The notes: generated by a model not told the origin, from the sequence alone. Numbered from the stretch's first letter, positions 51,001 through 60,439 are shown. The stretch is 64,000 bases of DNA from Bradyrhizobium sp. Y36 (GCF_002531575.1 NZ_NWTI01000001.1:207501-271500), one strand, 5' to 3'. Translations and numbers: made by a program.

Positions 51001-53082
51001 ATGTCAGAACCCCGCCAAACTACGGACTCCGGGACCAATCCGCTGCTGAAGGCCTGGCTGACGCCGTTTGCGACCCCGCCCTTCGACGAGATCAAGCCGG
51101 AGCACTTCCTCCCGGCCTTCGAGCAGGCCTTTGCCGACCACTCCGCCGAGATCGCGGCGATCACCAATGATCCGGCCGCACCCGACTTCGCCAACACGGT
51201 CACGGCGCTGGAGCGCTCCGGCAAGCTGCTGAGCAAGGTCGCGGCGGTGTTCTACGACCTCGTCTCGGCGCATTCCAACCCGGCCATCCTGGAGATCGAC
51301 AAGGATGTCTCCTTGCGGATGGCGCGGCACTGGAATCCGATCATGATGAACGCCGTGCTGTTTGGTCGCATCGCCCAGCTGCACGAGAACCGCGCCAATC
51401 TCGGTCTGTCGCCCGAGCAGCTTCGCCTCCTCGAGCGCACCTACACCCGCTTCCACCGCGCCGGCGCCGGCCTCTCCGAGGAGGCCAAGACGCGGATGGC
51501 CGAGATCAACGAGAGGCTGGCCCAGCTCGGTACCGGCTTCAGCCATCATCTGCTCGGGGACGAGCAGGAGTGGTTCATGGAGCTTGGCGAGGCCGACCGC
51601 CAGGGCCTTCCGGAGAGCTTCGTCGCCAGCGCCAAGGCTGCAGCGGAAGAGCGCGGCATGGAAGGCAAGGCCATCGTCACGCTGTCGCGCTCCTCGGTCG
51701 AGCAGTTCCTGAAGAGCTCGGCGCGGCGCGATCTGCGCGAGAAGGTCTACAAGGCCTTCATCGCGCGCGGCGACAACGGCAACGCCAACGACAACAACGC
51801 GACCATCGTCGAGGTCCTGAAGCTGCGTGAGGAGAGCGCCAATCTCCTGGGCTACCCGACCTATGCCGCCTACCGGCTCGAGGACTCCATGGCCAAGACG
51901 CCGGATGCGGTGCGCAGCCTGTTGGAGCGGGTCTGGAAGCCGGCGCGTGCCCGGGCGCTCGCCGACCGCGACGAGATGCAGGCGCTGATCACGACAGAGG
52001 GCGGCAATTTCAAGCTCGCTCCCTGGGACTGGCGCTTCTACGCCGAAAAGCTGCGCCTCCAGCGCGCCAATTTCGACGATTCCGCGATCAAGCCATACCT
52101 CGCGCTCGACCACATGATCGAGGCCGCCTTCGATTGCGCCACGCGCCTGTTCGGCGTCACCTTCGAGGAGCGCAAGGACGTTCCGGTCTGGCACCCCGAC
52201 GTGCGGGTCTGGGAGATGAAGGGGCCGGAAGGCCGGCACAAGGCGCTGTTCTATGGCGACTACTTCGCGCGCCCGTCGAAGCGTTCCGGCGCCTGGATGA
52301 CCTCGTTGCGCGACCAGCAGAAGCTCGACGGCGACGTCGCGCCGCTGGTTCTCAACATCTGCAACTTCGCCAAGGGCGCCGACGGCGAGCCCTCGCTGCT
52401 GTCGCCCGACGATGCCCGCACCCTGTTCCACGAGTTTGGCCACGGCCTGCACGGCATGCTCTCGAACGTGACCTATCCCTCGCTGTCGGGCACCTCCGTG
52501 TTCACCGATTTCGTCGAGCTGCCCTCGCAGCTCTACGAGCACTGGCAGGAGCGCCCCGAGGTGCTGCAGAAGTTCGCCCGTCACTACCAGACCGGCGAGC
52601 CGCTGCCGGACGATCTGCTGCAGCGCTTCCTTGCCGCGCGAAAATTCAACCAGGGCTTTGCCACGGTCGAGTTCGTCTCCTCGGCGCTGGTCGATCTCGA
52701 GTTCCACACCCAGCCGGCCGCGGCGGCCAGCGACGTGCGGGCCTTCGAGAAGAAGGAGTTGGAAAAGATCGGCATGCCCGAGGAGATCGCGCTGCGTCAC
52801 CGGCCCACGCAGTTCGGTCACATCTTCACCGGCGACCATTATGCCGCCGGCTATTACAGCTACATGTGGTCGGAGGTGATGGACGCCGACGCCTTCGGCG
52901 CGTTCGAGGAGGCCGGCAACATCTTCGATCCCGCCGTGGCCAAGCGCCTGCACGACGACATCTATTCGAGCGGCGGATCGGTCGACCCGGAAGCCGCCTA
53001 CGAGGCCTTCCGCGGCCGTCCGCCGGAGCCCGATGCGCTGCTGCGCCGGCGCGGTTTGCTCGACGACACCAAGGCCGCCTGA
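51001..53082 (+). CDS. M3-family zinc metallopeptidase (oligopeptidase A/Dcp-like)
   Basis: A 693-residue thimet-oligopeptidase-type enzyme that cleaves short peptides in the cytosol. Zinc motif H477-E-F-G-H481 in LFHEFGHGLHGML, with the distal Glu probably in the following FVELPSQLYEHW segment, and the C-terminal HIFTGDHYAAGYYSYMWSEV block that contacts peptide termini. No signal peptide, so it is of the cytoplasmic PrlC/Dcp type. Its stop overlaps the start of the DUF1007 gene. Confidence 0.93.
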   Translation: MSEPRQTTDSGTNPLLKAWLTPFATPPFDEIKPEHFLPAFEQAFADHSAEIAAITNDPAAPDFANTVTALERSGKLLSKVAAVFYDLVSAHSNPAILEIDKDVSLRMARHWNPIMMNAVLFGRIAQLHENRANLGLSPEQLRLLERTYTRFHRAGAGLSEEAKTRMAEINERLAQLGTGFSHHLLGDEQEWFMELGEADRQGLPESFVASAKAAAEERGMEGKAIVTLSRSSVEQFLKSSARRDLREKVYKAFIARGDNGNANDNNATIVEVLKLREESANLLGYPTYAAYRLEDSMAKTPDAVRSLLERVWKPARARALADRDEMQALITTEGGNFKLAPWDWRFYAEKLRLQRANFDDSAIKPYLALDHMIEAAFDCATRLFGVTFEERKDVPVWHPDVRVWEMKGPEGRHKALFYGDYFARPSKRSGAWMTSLRDQQKLDGDVAPLVLNICNFAKGADGEPSLLSPDDARTLFHEFGHGLHGMLSNVTYPSLSGTSVFTDFVELPSQLYEHWQERPEVLQKFARHYQTGEPLPDDLLQRFLAARKFNQGFATVEFVSSALVDLEFHTQPAAAASDVRAFEKKELEKIGMPEEIALRHRPTQFGHIFTGDHYAAGYYSYMWSEVMDADAFGAFEEAGNIFDPAVAKRLHDDIYSSGGSVDPEAAYEAFRGRPPEPDALLRRRGLLDDTKAA

Positions 53083-53720
53083 TGAACATGCGCGCTCTTC
53101 TCGGCCTGCTGTTCGCCGTCGGCCTGTCGCTCGTGGCAGGCACCGCACACGCGCATCCGCATGTCTGGATCACCGCGACCAGCGAGCTGCTCTATGCCGA
53201 GGACGGCAGCATCACCGGCGTGCGCCACGCCTGGACCTTTGACGACATGTTCTCGGCCTATGCGGTGCAGGGGCTCGAGAGCAAGACCAAGGGCGCCTAT
53301 ACGCGCGAGGAGCTCGGGCCGCTGGCGCAGACCAATGTCGAGTCGCTGAAGGAATACGCCTACTTCACCTTTGCGCGAGCCGACGGCAAGAAGGAACGAT
53401 TCCAGGAGCCGGTCGACTATTTCCTCGACTACAAGGACACGGTCCTGACCCTGCACTTCACGCTGCCGCTGAAGAACCCGGTCAAGCCGAAGCAATTGGT
53501 GCTCGAAGTGTTCGACCGCTCCTTCTTCATCGACTTCCAGATGGCCAAGGAGAGCCCGGTGAAACTGGTGGGCGCGCCCGCCAGCTGCCAGCTGAAGCTG
53601 GAGCGCCCGAACGACGGCACCGCGAGCGCGCAGAAGCTCAACGAGCAGACCTTCATGAACGGCGAGAATTCGAATTTCGGCATGATGTTCGCCAACAAGA
53701 TCACGGTGGATTGCCCTTGA
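53082..53720 (+). CDS. DUF1007 secreted protein, partner of the NicO exporter
   Basis: A 212-residue exported protein: signal peptide (LLGLLFAVGLSLVAGTAHA) then HPHVWITATSELLY, the DUF1007 start with a putative metal-binding His pair. DUF1007 genes often precede NicO/RcnA-type nickel-cobalt transporters, as here; the transporter starts inside its stop codon (TTGA). A periplasmic metal-binding role is likely. The ATG overlaps the peptidase stop (TGATG). Confidence 0.87.
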   Translation: MNMRALLGLLFAVGLSLVAGTAHAHPHVWITATSELLYAEDGSITGVRHAWTFDDMFSAYAVQGLESKTKGAYTREELGPLAQTNVESLKEYAYFTFARADGKKERFQEPVDYFLDYKDTVLTLHFTLPLKNPVKPKQLVLEVFDRSFFIDFQMAKESPVKLVGAPASCQLKLERPNDGTASAQKLNEQTFMNGENSNFGMMFANKITVDCP

Positions 53721-54841
53721 ACGGCCGCCTTCATTCCCCGCTTCTCCGCGGGCTTCTTGCCTGTGCGGCAGCCATCGTCGTACTCGGCGTCGCGGATGCC
53801 GCGCTTCACGATCTCCTCGCGCAAAACCCCTTCGGCGCACCGAAACCCGCGCAGGCTGCCGAGCCCGAGGCCAGGGGCGTCATTGGCTGGCTGCTGGCAA
53901 AGCAGTCGGAGTTCTATCGGCAGATGTCGGCAACCATCCGTGCGGCCAAGTCCGACGGTTCGGCGGTGTGGACCCTGCTCTTCATCTCGTTCGCCTACGG
54001 CATCTTCCATGCCGCCGGTCCCGGCCATGGCAAGGCGGTGATCGCCTCCTATCTCGTCGCCAATCGCGAGACCGCGCGACGCGGCATCGCGCTGTCGTTT
54101 GCCTCCGCCCTCATGCAGTCGCTGGTGGCGATCCTGATCGTCGGCATTTCGGCCTGGGTGCTGAATGCGACCGCCAAGACCATGTGCAAGGCGGAAGGGG
54201 TGATCGAGATCGCGAGCTACGCCCTGATCGCGCTGTTCGGCCTGCGGCTGGTGTGGGTCAAGGGCCGCACGTTCATCCGCGCGCTGCAGGCGGTCCAGCC
54301 CGTACCGGCGATGGCCGGCGTGCCGCACCATCATGATCATCACCATCATCATGATGCCCACGATCATCATGATCACGGCCATGATCACCATCACCCCGAG
54401 CACGGTCATGCGCACGCCCATGCCCACCACGGACACGACCACGTCCACGACGAGCATTGCGGCCATTCCCATGGCCCTACGCCGAGCGAACTCGCCGGAC
54501 CCGGCGGCTGGCGGCGCGGTTTTGCCGCTATCCTCACGGTCGGCATCCGCCCCTGCTCGGGTGCCATCCTGGTGCTGGTGTTCGCGCTCGCCCAGGGCCT
54601 GTTCTGGGCCGGTATTGCCGCGACCTTTCTGATGGGGCTCGGCACCGCGATCACGGTCGCGACCATCGCGGTCGTCGCGGTCTCCGCCAAGGACATCGCC
54701 GCCCGCCTCAGCGCCGGGCGCGACGGCGGCGGTGCGCTGTTCATGAGGGGCATCGAATTCGCGGCTGCAGGCGTCGTGCTGCTGTTCGGCGCGGGCCTGT
54801 TGCTCGGCTACATCGCGGCCGAGCGGACGACGTGTTTCTAG
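53717..54841 (+). CDS. NicO/RcnA-family nickel-cobalt exporter
   Basis: About 374 residues with six to seven membrane helices. The first NicO motif is FAYGIFHAAGPGHGKAVIASYL, a His-rich cytoplasmic or periplasmic loop of about 50 residues follows (HHHDHHHHHDAHDHHDHGHD), and the second motif is LTVGIRPCSGAILVLVFAL. The family effluxes Ni(II)/Co(II) or, less often, takes them up. The start is TTG at 53717 inside the DUF1007 stop; a TTG two codons earlier is possible. Confidence 0.9.
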   Translation: MNGRLHSPLLRGLLACAAAIVVLGVADAALHDLLAQNPFGAPKPAQAAEPEARGVIGWLLAKQSEFYRQMSATIRAAKSDGSAVWTLLFISFAYGIFHAAGPGHGKAVIASYLVANRETARRGIALSFASALMQSLVAILIVGISAWVLNATAKTMCKAEGVIEIASYALIALFGLRLVWVKGRTFIRALQAVQPVPAMAGVPHHHDHHHHHDAHDHHDHGHDHHHPEHGHAHAHAHHGHDHVHDEHCGHSHGPTPSELAGPGGWRRGFAAILTVGIRPCSGAILVLVFALAQGLFWAGIAATFLMGLGTAITVATIAVVAVSAKDIAARLSAGRDGGGALFMRGIEFAAAGVVLLFGAGLLLGYIAAERTTCF

Positions 54842-54852
54842 GCGAAGGTCTC

Positions 54853-54936
54853 GTAGCCCGGATGGAGCGAAGCGCAATCCGGGACAGAGTCGCCGTGAAA
54901 AGACCCCCGGATTACGCTTTGCTCCATCCGGGCTAC
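54853..54936. repeat. Family D palindromic repeat
   Basis: GTAGCCCGGATGGAGCGAAG at the left and its complement CGCTTTGCTCCATCCGGGCTAC at the right (last 20 bases matter), with CAATCCGGG / CCCGGATT inside. It lies between convergent genes. Confidence 0.85.
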
Positions 54937-54947
54937 GGTCACAAACC

Positions 54948-55346
54948 TCACAGCGGCAGAAACTGCTTCAACGCCGGCATGAAGAAGATCCCGAGATTGA
55001 TCGCAAAGCCGATGCTCCAGAGGATCGAGCGCAGCGTCGGGCGGTTGCCGAGATAGGTCAGCACATAGGCGATCCGCACGATCAGGAACAGTGCCGCGAG
55101 TTCGTCGATCAGCCGCTGCGGCGAATCCCGGTATTCGGCGAGCAGCACCGCGAAGGCGAAGAACGGGAAGGTCTCGATGCCGTTCTGGTGCGCGCCGAGC
55201 GCGCGCTGCGAGAGGGCATCCTCATAGAAGGCGGGGTCGCGCGGCCGGGAATTGTCGAAGCGGCCGAGCCTGATCCATTTGATCGCGGCGATCGTTGACA
55301 GATAGAGCAGCAGCGCTCCGAAGACGCACCATTCGGCGAGTGTCAT
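54948..55346 (-). CDS. MAPEG-family membrane protein
   Basis: A 132-residue protein with four hydrophobic helices and the MAPEG pattern (RALGAHQNGIETFPFFAFAVLLA, then RIAYVLTYLGNRPTLRSILWSIGF). MAPEG proteins include microsomal glutathione transferases; bacterial members are mostly uncharacterised. Divergent from hemH with 82 bases between the starts. Confidence 0.9.
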   Translation of the reverse strand: MTLAEWCVFGALLLYLSTIAAIKWIRLGRFDNSRPRDPAFYEDALSQRALGAHQNGIETFPFFAFAVLLAEYRDSPQRLIDELAALFLIVRIAYVLTYLGNRPTLRSILWSIGFAINLGIFFMPALKQFLPL

Positions 55347-55428
55347 CGTTCTTCCCCGGCCTGGGTGCGACCCTAGCGAAACCGGCCTCATCTTGACAAG
55401 TTCGGACCAACGCGCGACCCACAGAGCC

Positions 55429-56466
55429 ATGACCAGCGTCATCCCCATCGAGACCGCGAGACCGGCCGCCCAACCCGCCTTGCCGCGTGTTGGCGTGCTC
55501 CTGATCAATCTCGGAACACCCGACACCGCCGATGCGCCGGGCGTGCGGGTCTATCTGAAGGAGTTCCTCAGCGACGCCCGCGTCATCGAGGACCAGGGCC
55601 TGATCTGGAAGGCTGTGCTGAACGGGATCATCCTGCGCAGCCGCCCCCGCACCAAGGCGCTCGATTACCAGAAGATCTGGAACACAGAGAGGAACGAGTC
55701 GCCGCTGAAGACCATCACGCGGTCGCAAGCCGACAAGCTCGCCGCTGCGCTGTCGGACCACGCCCACGTCACCGTGGACTGGGCGATGCGCTATGGCAAT
55801 CCCTCGATCAAGTCGCGCATCGATGCGCTGATCGCGAAAGGCTGCGAGCGCATCCTCACCGTCCCGCTTTATCCGCAATATTCCGCCTCGACCTCGGCAA
55901 CCGTCTGCGACGAAGTGTTCCGCGTGCTCGCCCGCCTGCGCAACCAGCCGACGCTGCGGGTGACGCCGCCTTACTACGAGGACACCGCCTATATCGAGGC
56001 GCTCGCGACCTCGATCGAGACCCATCTGGCGAGCCTGCCGTTCGTGCCGGAGCTGATCGTGGCGTCCTTCCACGGCATGCCGAAATCCTATGTCGAGAAG
56101 GGCGATCCCTATCAGCAGCACTGCATCGCCACCACCGAGGCGCTGCGTCGCCGGCTCGGCATGGACGAGACCAAGCTGCTGCTGACCTTCCAGTCGCGCT
56201 TCGGCAATGCCGAGTGGCTGCAGCCTTATACCGACAAGACCATGGAGCGGCTCGCCAAGGAGGGCGTGCGCCGCATCGCGGTGGTGACGCCGGGCTTCTC
56301 CGCCGACTGCCTGGAGACGCTGGAGGAGATCGCGCAGGAGAATGCCGAGATCTTCAAGCACAATGGCGGTGAAGCGTTTTCCGCGATCCCCTGCCTCAAT
56401 GACAGCGAGCCCGGCATGGAGGTGATCCGCGCCCTGGTGCTGCGCGAACTTCAGGGCTGGATATAG
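55429..56466 (+). CDS. hemH: Ferrochelatase
   Basis: A 345-residue enzyme inserting Fe(II) into protoporphyrin IX, the last step of haem synthesis, at the inner membrane face. Conserved blocks: GVLLINLGTPDTADAPGVRVYLKEFLSD, VPLYPQYSASTSATV, the catalytic His in VASFHGMPKSYVEKGDPY, and the C-terminal TPGFSADCLETLEEI. No iron-control (ICE) motif was seen before it. Confidence 0.96.
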   Translation: MTSVIPIETARPAAQPALPRVGVLLINLGTPDTADAPGVRVYLKEFLSDARVIEDQGLIWKAVLNGIILRSRPRTKALDYQKIWNTERNESPLKTITRSQADKLAAALSDHAHVTVDWAMRYGNPSIKSRIDALIAKGCERILTVPLYPQYSASTSATVCDEVFRVLARLRNQPTLRVTPPYYEDTAYIEALATSIETHLASLPFVPELIVASFHGMPKSYVEKGDPYQQHCIATTEALRRRLGMDETKLLLTFQSRFGNAEWLQPYTDKTMERLAKEGVRRIAVVTPGFSADCLETLEEIAQENAEIFKHNGGEAFSAIPCLNDSEPGMEVIRALVLRELQGWI

Positions 56467-56470
56467 CTCC

Positions 56471-57439
56471 GTGAACCGCCGTGAGCTCCTGGCGCTTGGG
56501 ATGATCGCGGCATTGCCCGCCCCGGTGCTGGCGCAACAGCCCGCGCGCCGGCTCGGCGTGCTCTCGGTCACGGCGGCCGATGACGCGATCGGGCAGACGC
56601 GCAGCATGGTCCTGGTCGAGGCGCTCGCCGTCCTTGGCTGGAAGGAGCGCGACAATCTCAAGATCCATTGGCGCGCCGGCGGCGGCGACCGCGCCCGGAT
56701 CGCGCAGCTTGCCGACGAACTGATCGCGCTCAAGCCCGATATCCTGCTTGCGGTCGGCACCCCCTCGGTGGAGGAGCTGCGCCGGCGCACCATGACGATC
56801 CCGATCGTGTTCGCCGTGGTGACGGATCCCGTCAGCCAGGGATTTGTCGAGAACCTCGCCCATCCCGGCGGCAACATCACCGGCTTCACCGATTATGACG
56901 GCCCCTTGGCCGGCAAATGGCTGGAGATGCTGACGCAGGTCACGCCGAAAATTTCCCGCGCCTTTGTCGTCTACAATCCCGCCACCGCGCCGTTCGCGCC
57001 CCTGATGCTGCGCACGATCGAGGACGCGGCGCGGACCCTGCACGTGACGGTCGAGCCGGCGCCGGTGAACGACGCCGCTTCCATCGCGGCACTGGCTTCG
57101 CGGAGGGATGGCGGCTTCCTGATCCTGCCGGACTTCTTCACCATGGCCAGCCGCGTGCATCTGCTCGCCGCAATCAACGAAGCACGCGTGCCGGCGGTGT
57201 TCTGGAGCCACACCTTCGTCAAGGAGGGCGGGCTGATGTCCTACAGCACCGACAGCGCCGAGCAGCTTCGGCGCGCCGCAGGTTACATCGATCGCATCCT
57301 GAAGGGCGCGCCGCCGGCCGAGCTGCCGGTCCAGAATCCCACCAAGTTCGAGCTTGCGGTCAACCTGAAGACCGCCCGGGTGCTCGGCGTCACGCTGTCG
57401 CCCGCCCTGCTGGCAATCGCCGACGACGTCATTGAATAG
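56471..57439 (+). CDS. ABC-type substrate-binding protein (ABC_sub_bind family)
   Basis: A 322-residue periplasmic binding protein with a short signal (LLALGMIAALPAPVLAQ) and family motifs GIVFAVVTDPVSQGFVENLAHPGGNITGF (start in part: VFAVVTDPVSQGFVENLA) and a duplicated Rossmann-like fold. Bradyrhizobium genomes carry many such orphan binders; no transporter genes are adjacent. The start is GTG, four bases after the hemH stop, so it may be read through from hemH. Confidence 0.87.
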   Translation: MNRRELLALGMIAALPAPVLAQQPARRLGVLSVTAADDAIGQTRSMVLVEALAVLGWKERDNLKIHWRAGGGDRARIAQLADELIALKPDILLAVGTPSVEELRRRTMTIPIVFAVVTDPVSQGFVENLAHPGGNITGFTDYDGPLAGKWLEMLTQVTPKISRAFVVYNPATAPFAPLMLRTIEDAARTLHVTVEPAPVNDAASIAALASRRDGGFLILPDFFTMASRVHLLAAINEARVPAVFWSHTFVKEGGLMSYSTDSAEQLRRAAGYIDRILKGAPPAELPVQNPTKFELAVNLKTARVLGVTLSPALLAIADDVIE

Positions 57440-57522
57440 AGCGGGCGGTGATCGGAAATCTTGAAGGATGCGGGATTTCGATGTGGACTGTCGCAATGTC
57501 CCGATCCTGGAAATCGTGAGCC

Positions 57523-58146
57523 ATGACCGCGCAAATCGAAACCTATTACGACTTCAGATCACCCTACGCCTATTTCGCCGATTACAGGATCCGCAAAGCC
57601 GGCCTCGGCTTTCCGGCCGGGGTTGAATGGGTCGGCCGCCCGATCTTCATCGACGTGATCCTCAATCTGCAATCCGGCCGCGAGCCGTGGGCGCCTTATG
57701 TCGATACCCTCATCCCACCCAAGCGCGCCTATCTCATGGCGGACATCCGCCGTATGGCGAGGTTCTATGGGGCGCCGTTGAAGCCGTCGTGGAAGTGGCC
57801 CAACAGGCCCAATCAAATTCCTGCATTGTGCGTTGCGTCCTTGCTGTCGGGCCGGGTTGAGCAGGTCTTCCGCAGCGCCATCTTCGATGGTCTGTGGCAC
57901 GAGCAGCGCGACATCTCCGATCCCCTGGTGTTGAGCGAGGCCGTCGCCCGCGCCGGCGGCGATGCTGCCATCGTGGAGCGGGCCGGCGATCCCGCTGTTC
58001 GCGATGCCCTAACGAGGCGAACGGCGGAGGCGTATGCGAACGGGGTGTTCGGAACGCCCACCTTCGTGTGGAATGGCGAGATCTTCTTCGGCGCGGATCG
58101 ACTGGACGTCCTGGCCTGGAGCGTGAACCGCGCGGCCGAACGATAG
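57523..58146 (+). CDS. 2-hydroxychromene-2-carboxylate isomerase / DsbA-like protein
   Basis: A 207-residue thioredoxin-fold protein of the HCCA isomerase group (kappa-class glutathione transferase relatives): ETYYDFRSPYAYFADYRI at the N-terminus, with SPYA replacing the CxxC, and TPTFVWNGEIFFGADRLD at the C-terminus. It may isomerise aromatic intermediates with glutathione. The 236-base gap after it holds no gene, only an imperfect hairpin near 58331-58355. Confidence 0.87.
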   Translation: MTAQIETYYDFRSPYAYFADYRIRKAGLGFPAGVEWVGRPIFIDVILNLQSGREPWAPYVDTLIPPKRAYLMADIRRMARFYGAPLKPSWKWPNRPNQIPALCVASLLSGRVEQVFRSAIFDGLWHEQRDISDPLVLSEAVARAGGDAAIVERAGDPAVRDALTRRTAEAYANGVFGTPTFVWNGEIFFGADRLDVLAWSVNRAAER

Positions 58147-58382
58147 CGTTCAGGAAGCAGGGCGCGAAGTTCTTAACGTTTGCCGCTAGGTCTGCGCTTG
58201 CACGCTTTCAAGAGCCGGTCGCAAATACATATCGTGGCCATTCCCCCGTCCGGACGCCTTGTGCGGAATTGTGCCGATACCGACGTGAATTGCGACCGCT
58301 GAACCGGTAGGGTCGTGATCCCGACCAATGACAGCGCCGGAAAGGGCCTTTTCCCGGCATCTTTTTCCGGCTTGGAGGAGCT

Positions 58383-59387
58383 ATGAGCGGTTTCGACATT
58401 TTCGCGATTGTTCTGGTCCTGCTCGTCATCGTCACGCTGGTTGCCGGCGTGAAGACGGTGCCGCAGGGCTATGACTGGACCATCGAGCGGTTCGGCAAGT
58501 ACACGCAGACGCTGAGCCCCGGGCTCAACCTGATCGTGCCCTATTTCGATCGCGTCGGACGCAAGATCAACATGATGGAGCAGGTGATCGACATTCCCGA
58601 GCAGGAGGTCATCACCAAGGACAACGCCACCGTCACCGTGGACGGTGTTGCGTTCTACCAGGTGTTCGACGCGGCGAAGGCGAGCTACGAGGTCTCCAAC
58701 CTGACGCAAGCCATCACGGTCCTGACCATGACCAACATCCGCTCGGTGATGGGTGCCATGGATCTCGACCAGGTGCTGTCGCATCGCGACGAGATCAACG
58801 AGCGCCTCTTGCGCGTGGTCGATGCCGCGGTCTCCCCCTGGGGCCTGAAGGTCAACCGCATAGAGATCAAGGACATCGTGCCGCCCGCCGACCTCGTCGA
58901 GGCCATGGGCCGGCAGATGAAGGCCGAGCGGGTCAAGCGCGCCGACATTCTCGCCGCCGAGGGCCAGCGCCAGTCCGAGATCCTGCGCGCCGAAGGCGCC
59001 AAGCAGGGCCAGATCCTCCAGGCCGAAGGCCGTAAGGAAGCCGCGTTCCGCGACGCCGAGGCCCGCGAACGTTCCGCGGAAGCCGAGGCCAAGGCAACCC
59101 AGATGGTCAGCGATGCGATTTCCAAGGGCGACGTCGCGGCGTTGAATTATTTCATCGCCGACAAGTACATCAAGGCGTTCGGCCAGTTCGCCGACGCGCC
59201 GAACCAGAAGATCATCATGCTGCCGATCGAGGCGACCAGCATGCTGGGCTCGCTCGCCGGCATCGGCGAGATCGCCAAGGCGACGTTCGGCGAAAGCGCG
59301 GCCTCCGCAGCGGCCGCCGCGCGCCGCCCGGGCTCGGTGCCGCCGACCGGCGGCACGCCGCCGGCGGTGCCGCCGCGACAGGGATAG
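58383..59387 (+). CDS. qmcA: SPFH/band-7 membrane protease regulator (QmcA-like)
   Basis: A 334-residue stomatin-like protein: one N-terminal transmembrane helix ([18 protein letters not shown]), the SPFH domain (residues about 25-200), then an Ala/Glu-rich coiled coil ([28 protein letters not shown]) and a Pro-rich end. It forms large membrane assemblies that shape microdomains and modulate FtsH-type proteases. The NfeD-family partner follows, the usual pair. GGAGGAGCT precedes the ATG. Confidence 0.92.
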   Translation: MSGFDIFAIVLVLLVIVTLVAGVKTVPQGYDWTIERFGKYTQTLSPGLNLIVPYFDRVGRKINMMEQVIDIPEQEVITKDNATVTVDGVAFYQVFDAAKASYEVSNLTQAITVLTMTNIRSVMGAMDLDQVLSHRDEINERLLRVVDAAVSPWGLKVNRIEIKDIVPPADLVEAMGRQMKAERVKRADILAAEGQRQSEILRAEGAKQGQILQAEGRKEAAFRDAEARERSAEAEAKATQMVSDAISKGDVAALNYFIADKYIKAFGQFADAPNQKIIMLPIEATSMLGSLAGIGEIAKATFGESAASAAAAARRPGSVPPTGGTPPAVPPRQG

Positions 59388-59442
59388 TCACCGGCGCATG
59401 TCCCTTCAGGCAGGGGCATGCACCATGATAGAAGGTCGTGTC

Positions 59443-59886
59443 ATGACCGACATGTTCGTATCGCTCGGCACCTGGAACTGGCTGATCTTCGGCTTCATCC
59501 TGATGGCGCTGGAGGTGCTGGCGCCGGGTGTCTTCCTGTTCTGGCTCGGGCTCGCTGCGCTGTTCGTCGGCCTGATCTCGTTCGCGGTCGTCATATCCTG
59601 GCAGATCCAGCTCGTGATGTTCGCGCTGTTCGCCGCCGCCGCCGTTCCGGTGTGGCGCCGCCTGGCCCGGCCGAAGCCGGATGCGAGCGCCAGTCCGTTC
59701 CTCAACAAGCGCGCCGATGCGCTGCTCGGGCGCGAGTTCACCCTGGAGAAGCCGATCGTCGACGGCAGCGGCACCATGCGCATCGGTGACACCGTGTGGC
59801 GCGTGGCCGGGCCCGATACGCCGGCGGGGACGCGGGTGAAGGTGGTGCAGGTGGACGGTGCCAATTTGACCGTGGCCGCGGCGTGA
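59443..59886 (+). CDS. NfeD-family membrane protein
   Basis: A 147-residue protein with two to three membrane helices (WLIFGFILMALEVLAPGVFLFWLG) and a C-terminal OB-fold NfeD domain (GREFTLEKPIVDGSGTMRIGDTVWRVAGPDTPAGTRVKVV). It partners SPFH proteins in membrane quality control. The start at 59443 has GAAGG upstream; an ATG at 59425 is also usable. Forms an operon with the SPFH gene. Confidence 0.9.
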   Translation: MTDMFVSLGTWNWLIFGFILMALEVLAPGVFLFWLGLAALFVGLISFAVVISWQIQLVMFALFAAAAVPVWRRLARPKPDASASPFLNKRADALLGREFTLEKPIVDGSGTMRIGDTVWRVAGPDTPAGTRVKVVQVDGANLTVAAA

Positions 59887-59897
59887 GTCTTCTTCGC

Positions 59898-60050
59898 CGC
59901 TCCCCGCTCGCGAGGAGGGGCCGGATTGCATCGCAGATGCAATCCGGGTGAGAGGGACCGTTTCGCGAGTCCATCTTTCACCGTCTGCGCGGAGGCTCCC
60001 CCTTACCCCGACCCTCTCCCTGCAAGCGGGGAGAGGGGGAAGAGCCCTGC
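59898..60050. repeat. Two family C repeat pieces overlapping the hxlR 3' end
   Basis: A CCGGATTGCATCGCAGATGCAATCCGG hairpin (59920-59946; arms GGATTGCATC) and a CCCTCTCCCTGCAAGCGGGGAGAGGG hairpin (60013-60038; arms CCCTCTCCC). The second lies inside the coding end of the regulator on the minus strand. Confidence 0.65.
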
Positions 60051-60367
60051 CACCGCTCCGCAAAGCGGTGCAGTGGCATGACCATCTCGCACAAATCCCG
60101 CCCGAGCGGCGTGAGCCCATAACCTCCGCCCTCTTCAAGCTCCACGAAGCCCGCCTCGCGCAACTCCGTCAGCCGCGCCTGCAGCACCGTGGGCGAGGCG
60201 TCGTCGCAGGCAGTGCGCAAGGCCCGGGAGGTGAGGGGCTCGTCGCGTAGCTCCCAGAGTATTCGCAGGCTCCAGCGCCGGCCGAGCAGGTCGAGCAGCA
60301 CCATGATCGGGCGGCCCGTGCGGGAGCCGCGGACGCTACGTGTCTTGGAGTCGGCCTGTTTCGCCAT
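59978..60367 (-). CDS. HxlR-type winged-helix transcriptional regulator
   Basis: A 129-residue MarR-like/HxlR regulator: MVLLDLLGRRWSLRILWELRDEPLTSRALRTACDDASPTVLQARLTELREAGFVELEEGGGYGLTPLG carries the winged helix (residues about 22-95; recognition helix near SPTVLQARLTEL). The last 22 or so residues are encoded by a family C repeat and probably replaced the original end. Divergent from a carboxymuconolactone decarboxylase-like gene, with two phased dyads between, its likely operators. Confidence 0.85.
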   Translation of the reverse strand: MAKQADSKTRSVRGSRTGRPIMVLLDLLGRRWSLRILWELRDEPLTSRALRTACDDASPTVLQARLTELREAGFVELEEGGGYGLTPLGRDLCEMVMPLHRFAERWQGSSPSPRLQGEGRGKGEPPRRR

Positions 60368-60386
60368 CGGCGGTCCCTTGCGTGTC

Positions 60387-60425
60387 GCTACAGATAGTGT
60401 AGCGTAGTGCTACGATAAATGTAGC
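60387..60425. promoter_or_regulatory. Two 17-bp dyads, 22 bp apart, between hxlR and the divergent gene
   Basis: GCTAC-N7-GTAGC at 60387-60403 and again at 60409-60425. The 22-bp period puts both on the same DNA face. Position suggests HxlR binding. Confidence 0.7.
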
Positions 60426-60439
60426 AAAGGAATTGGCCC

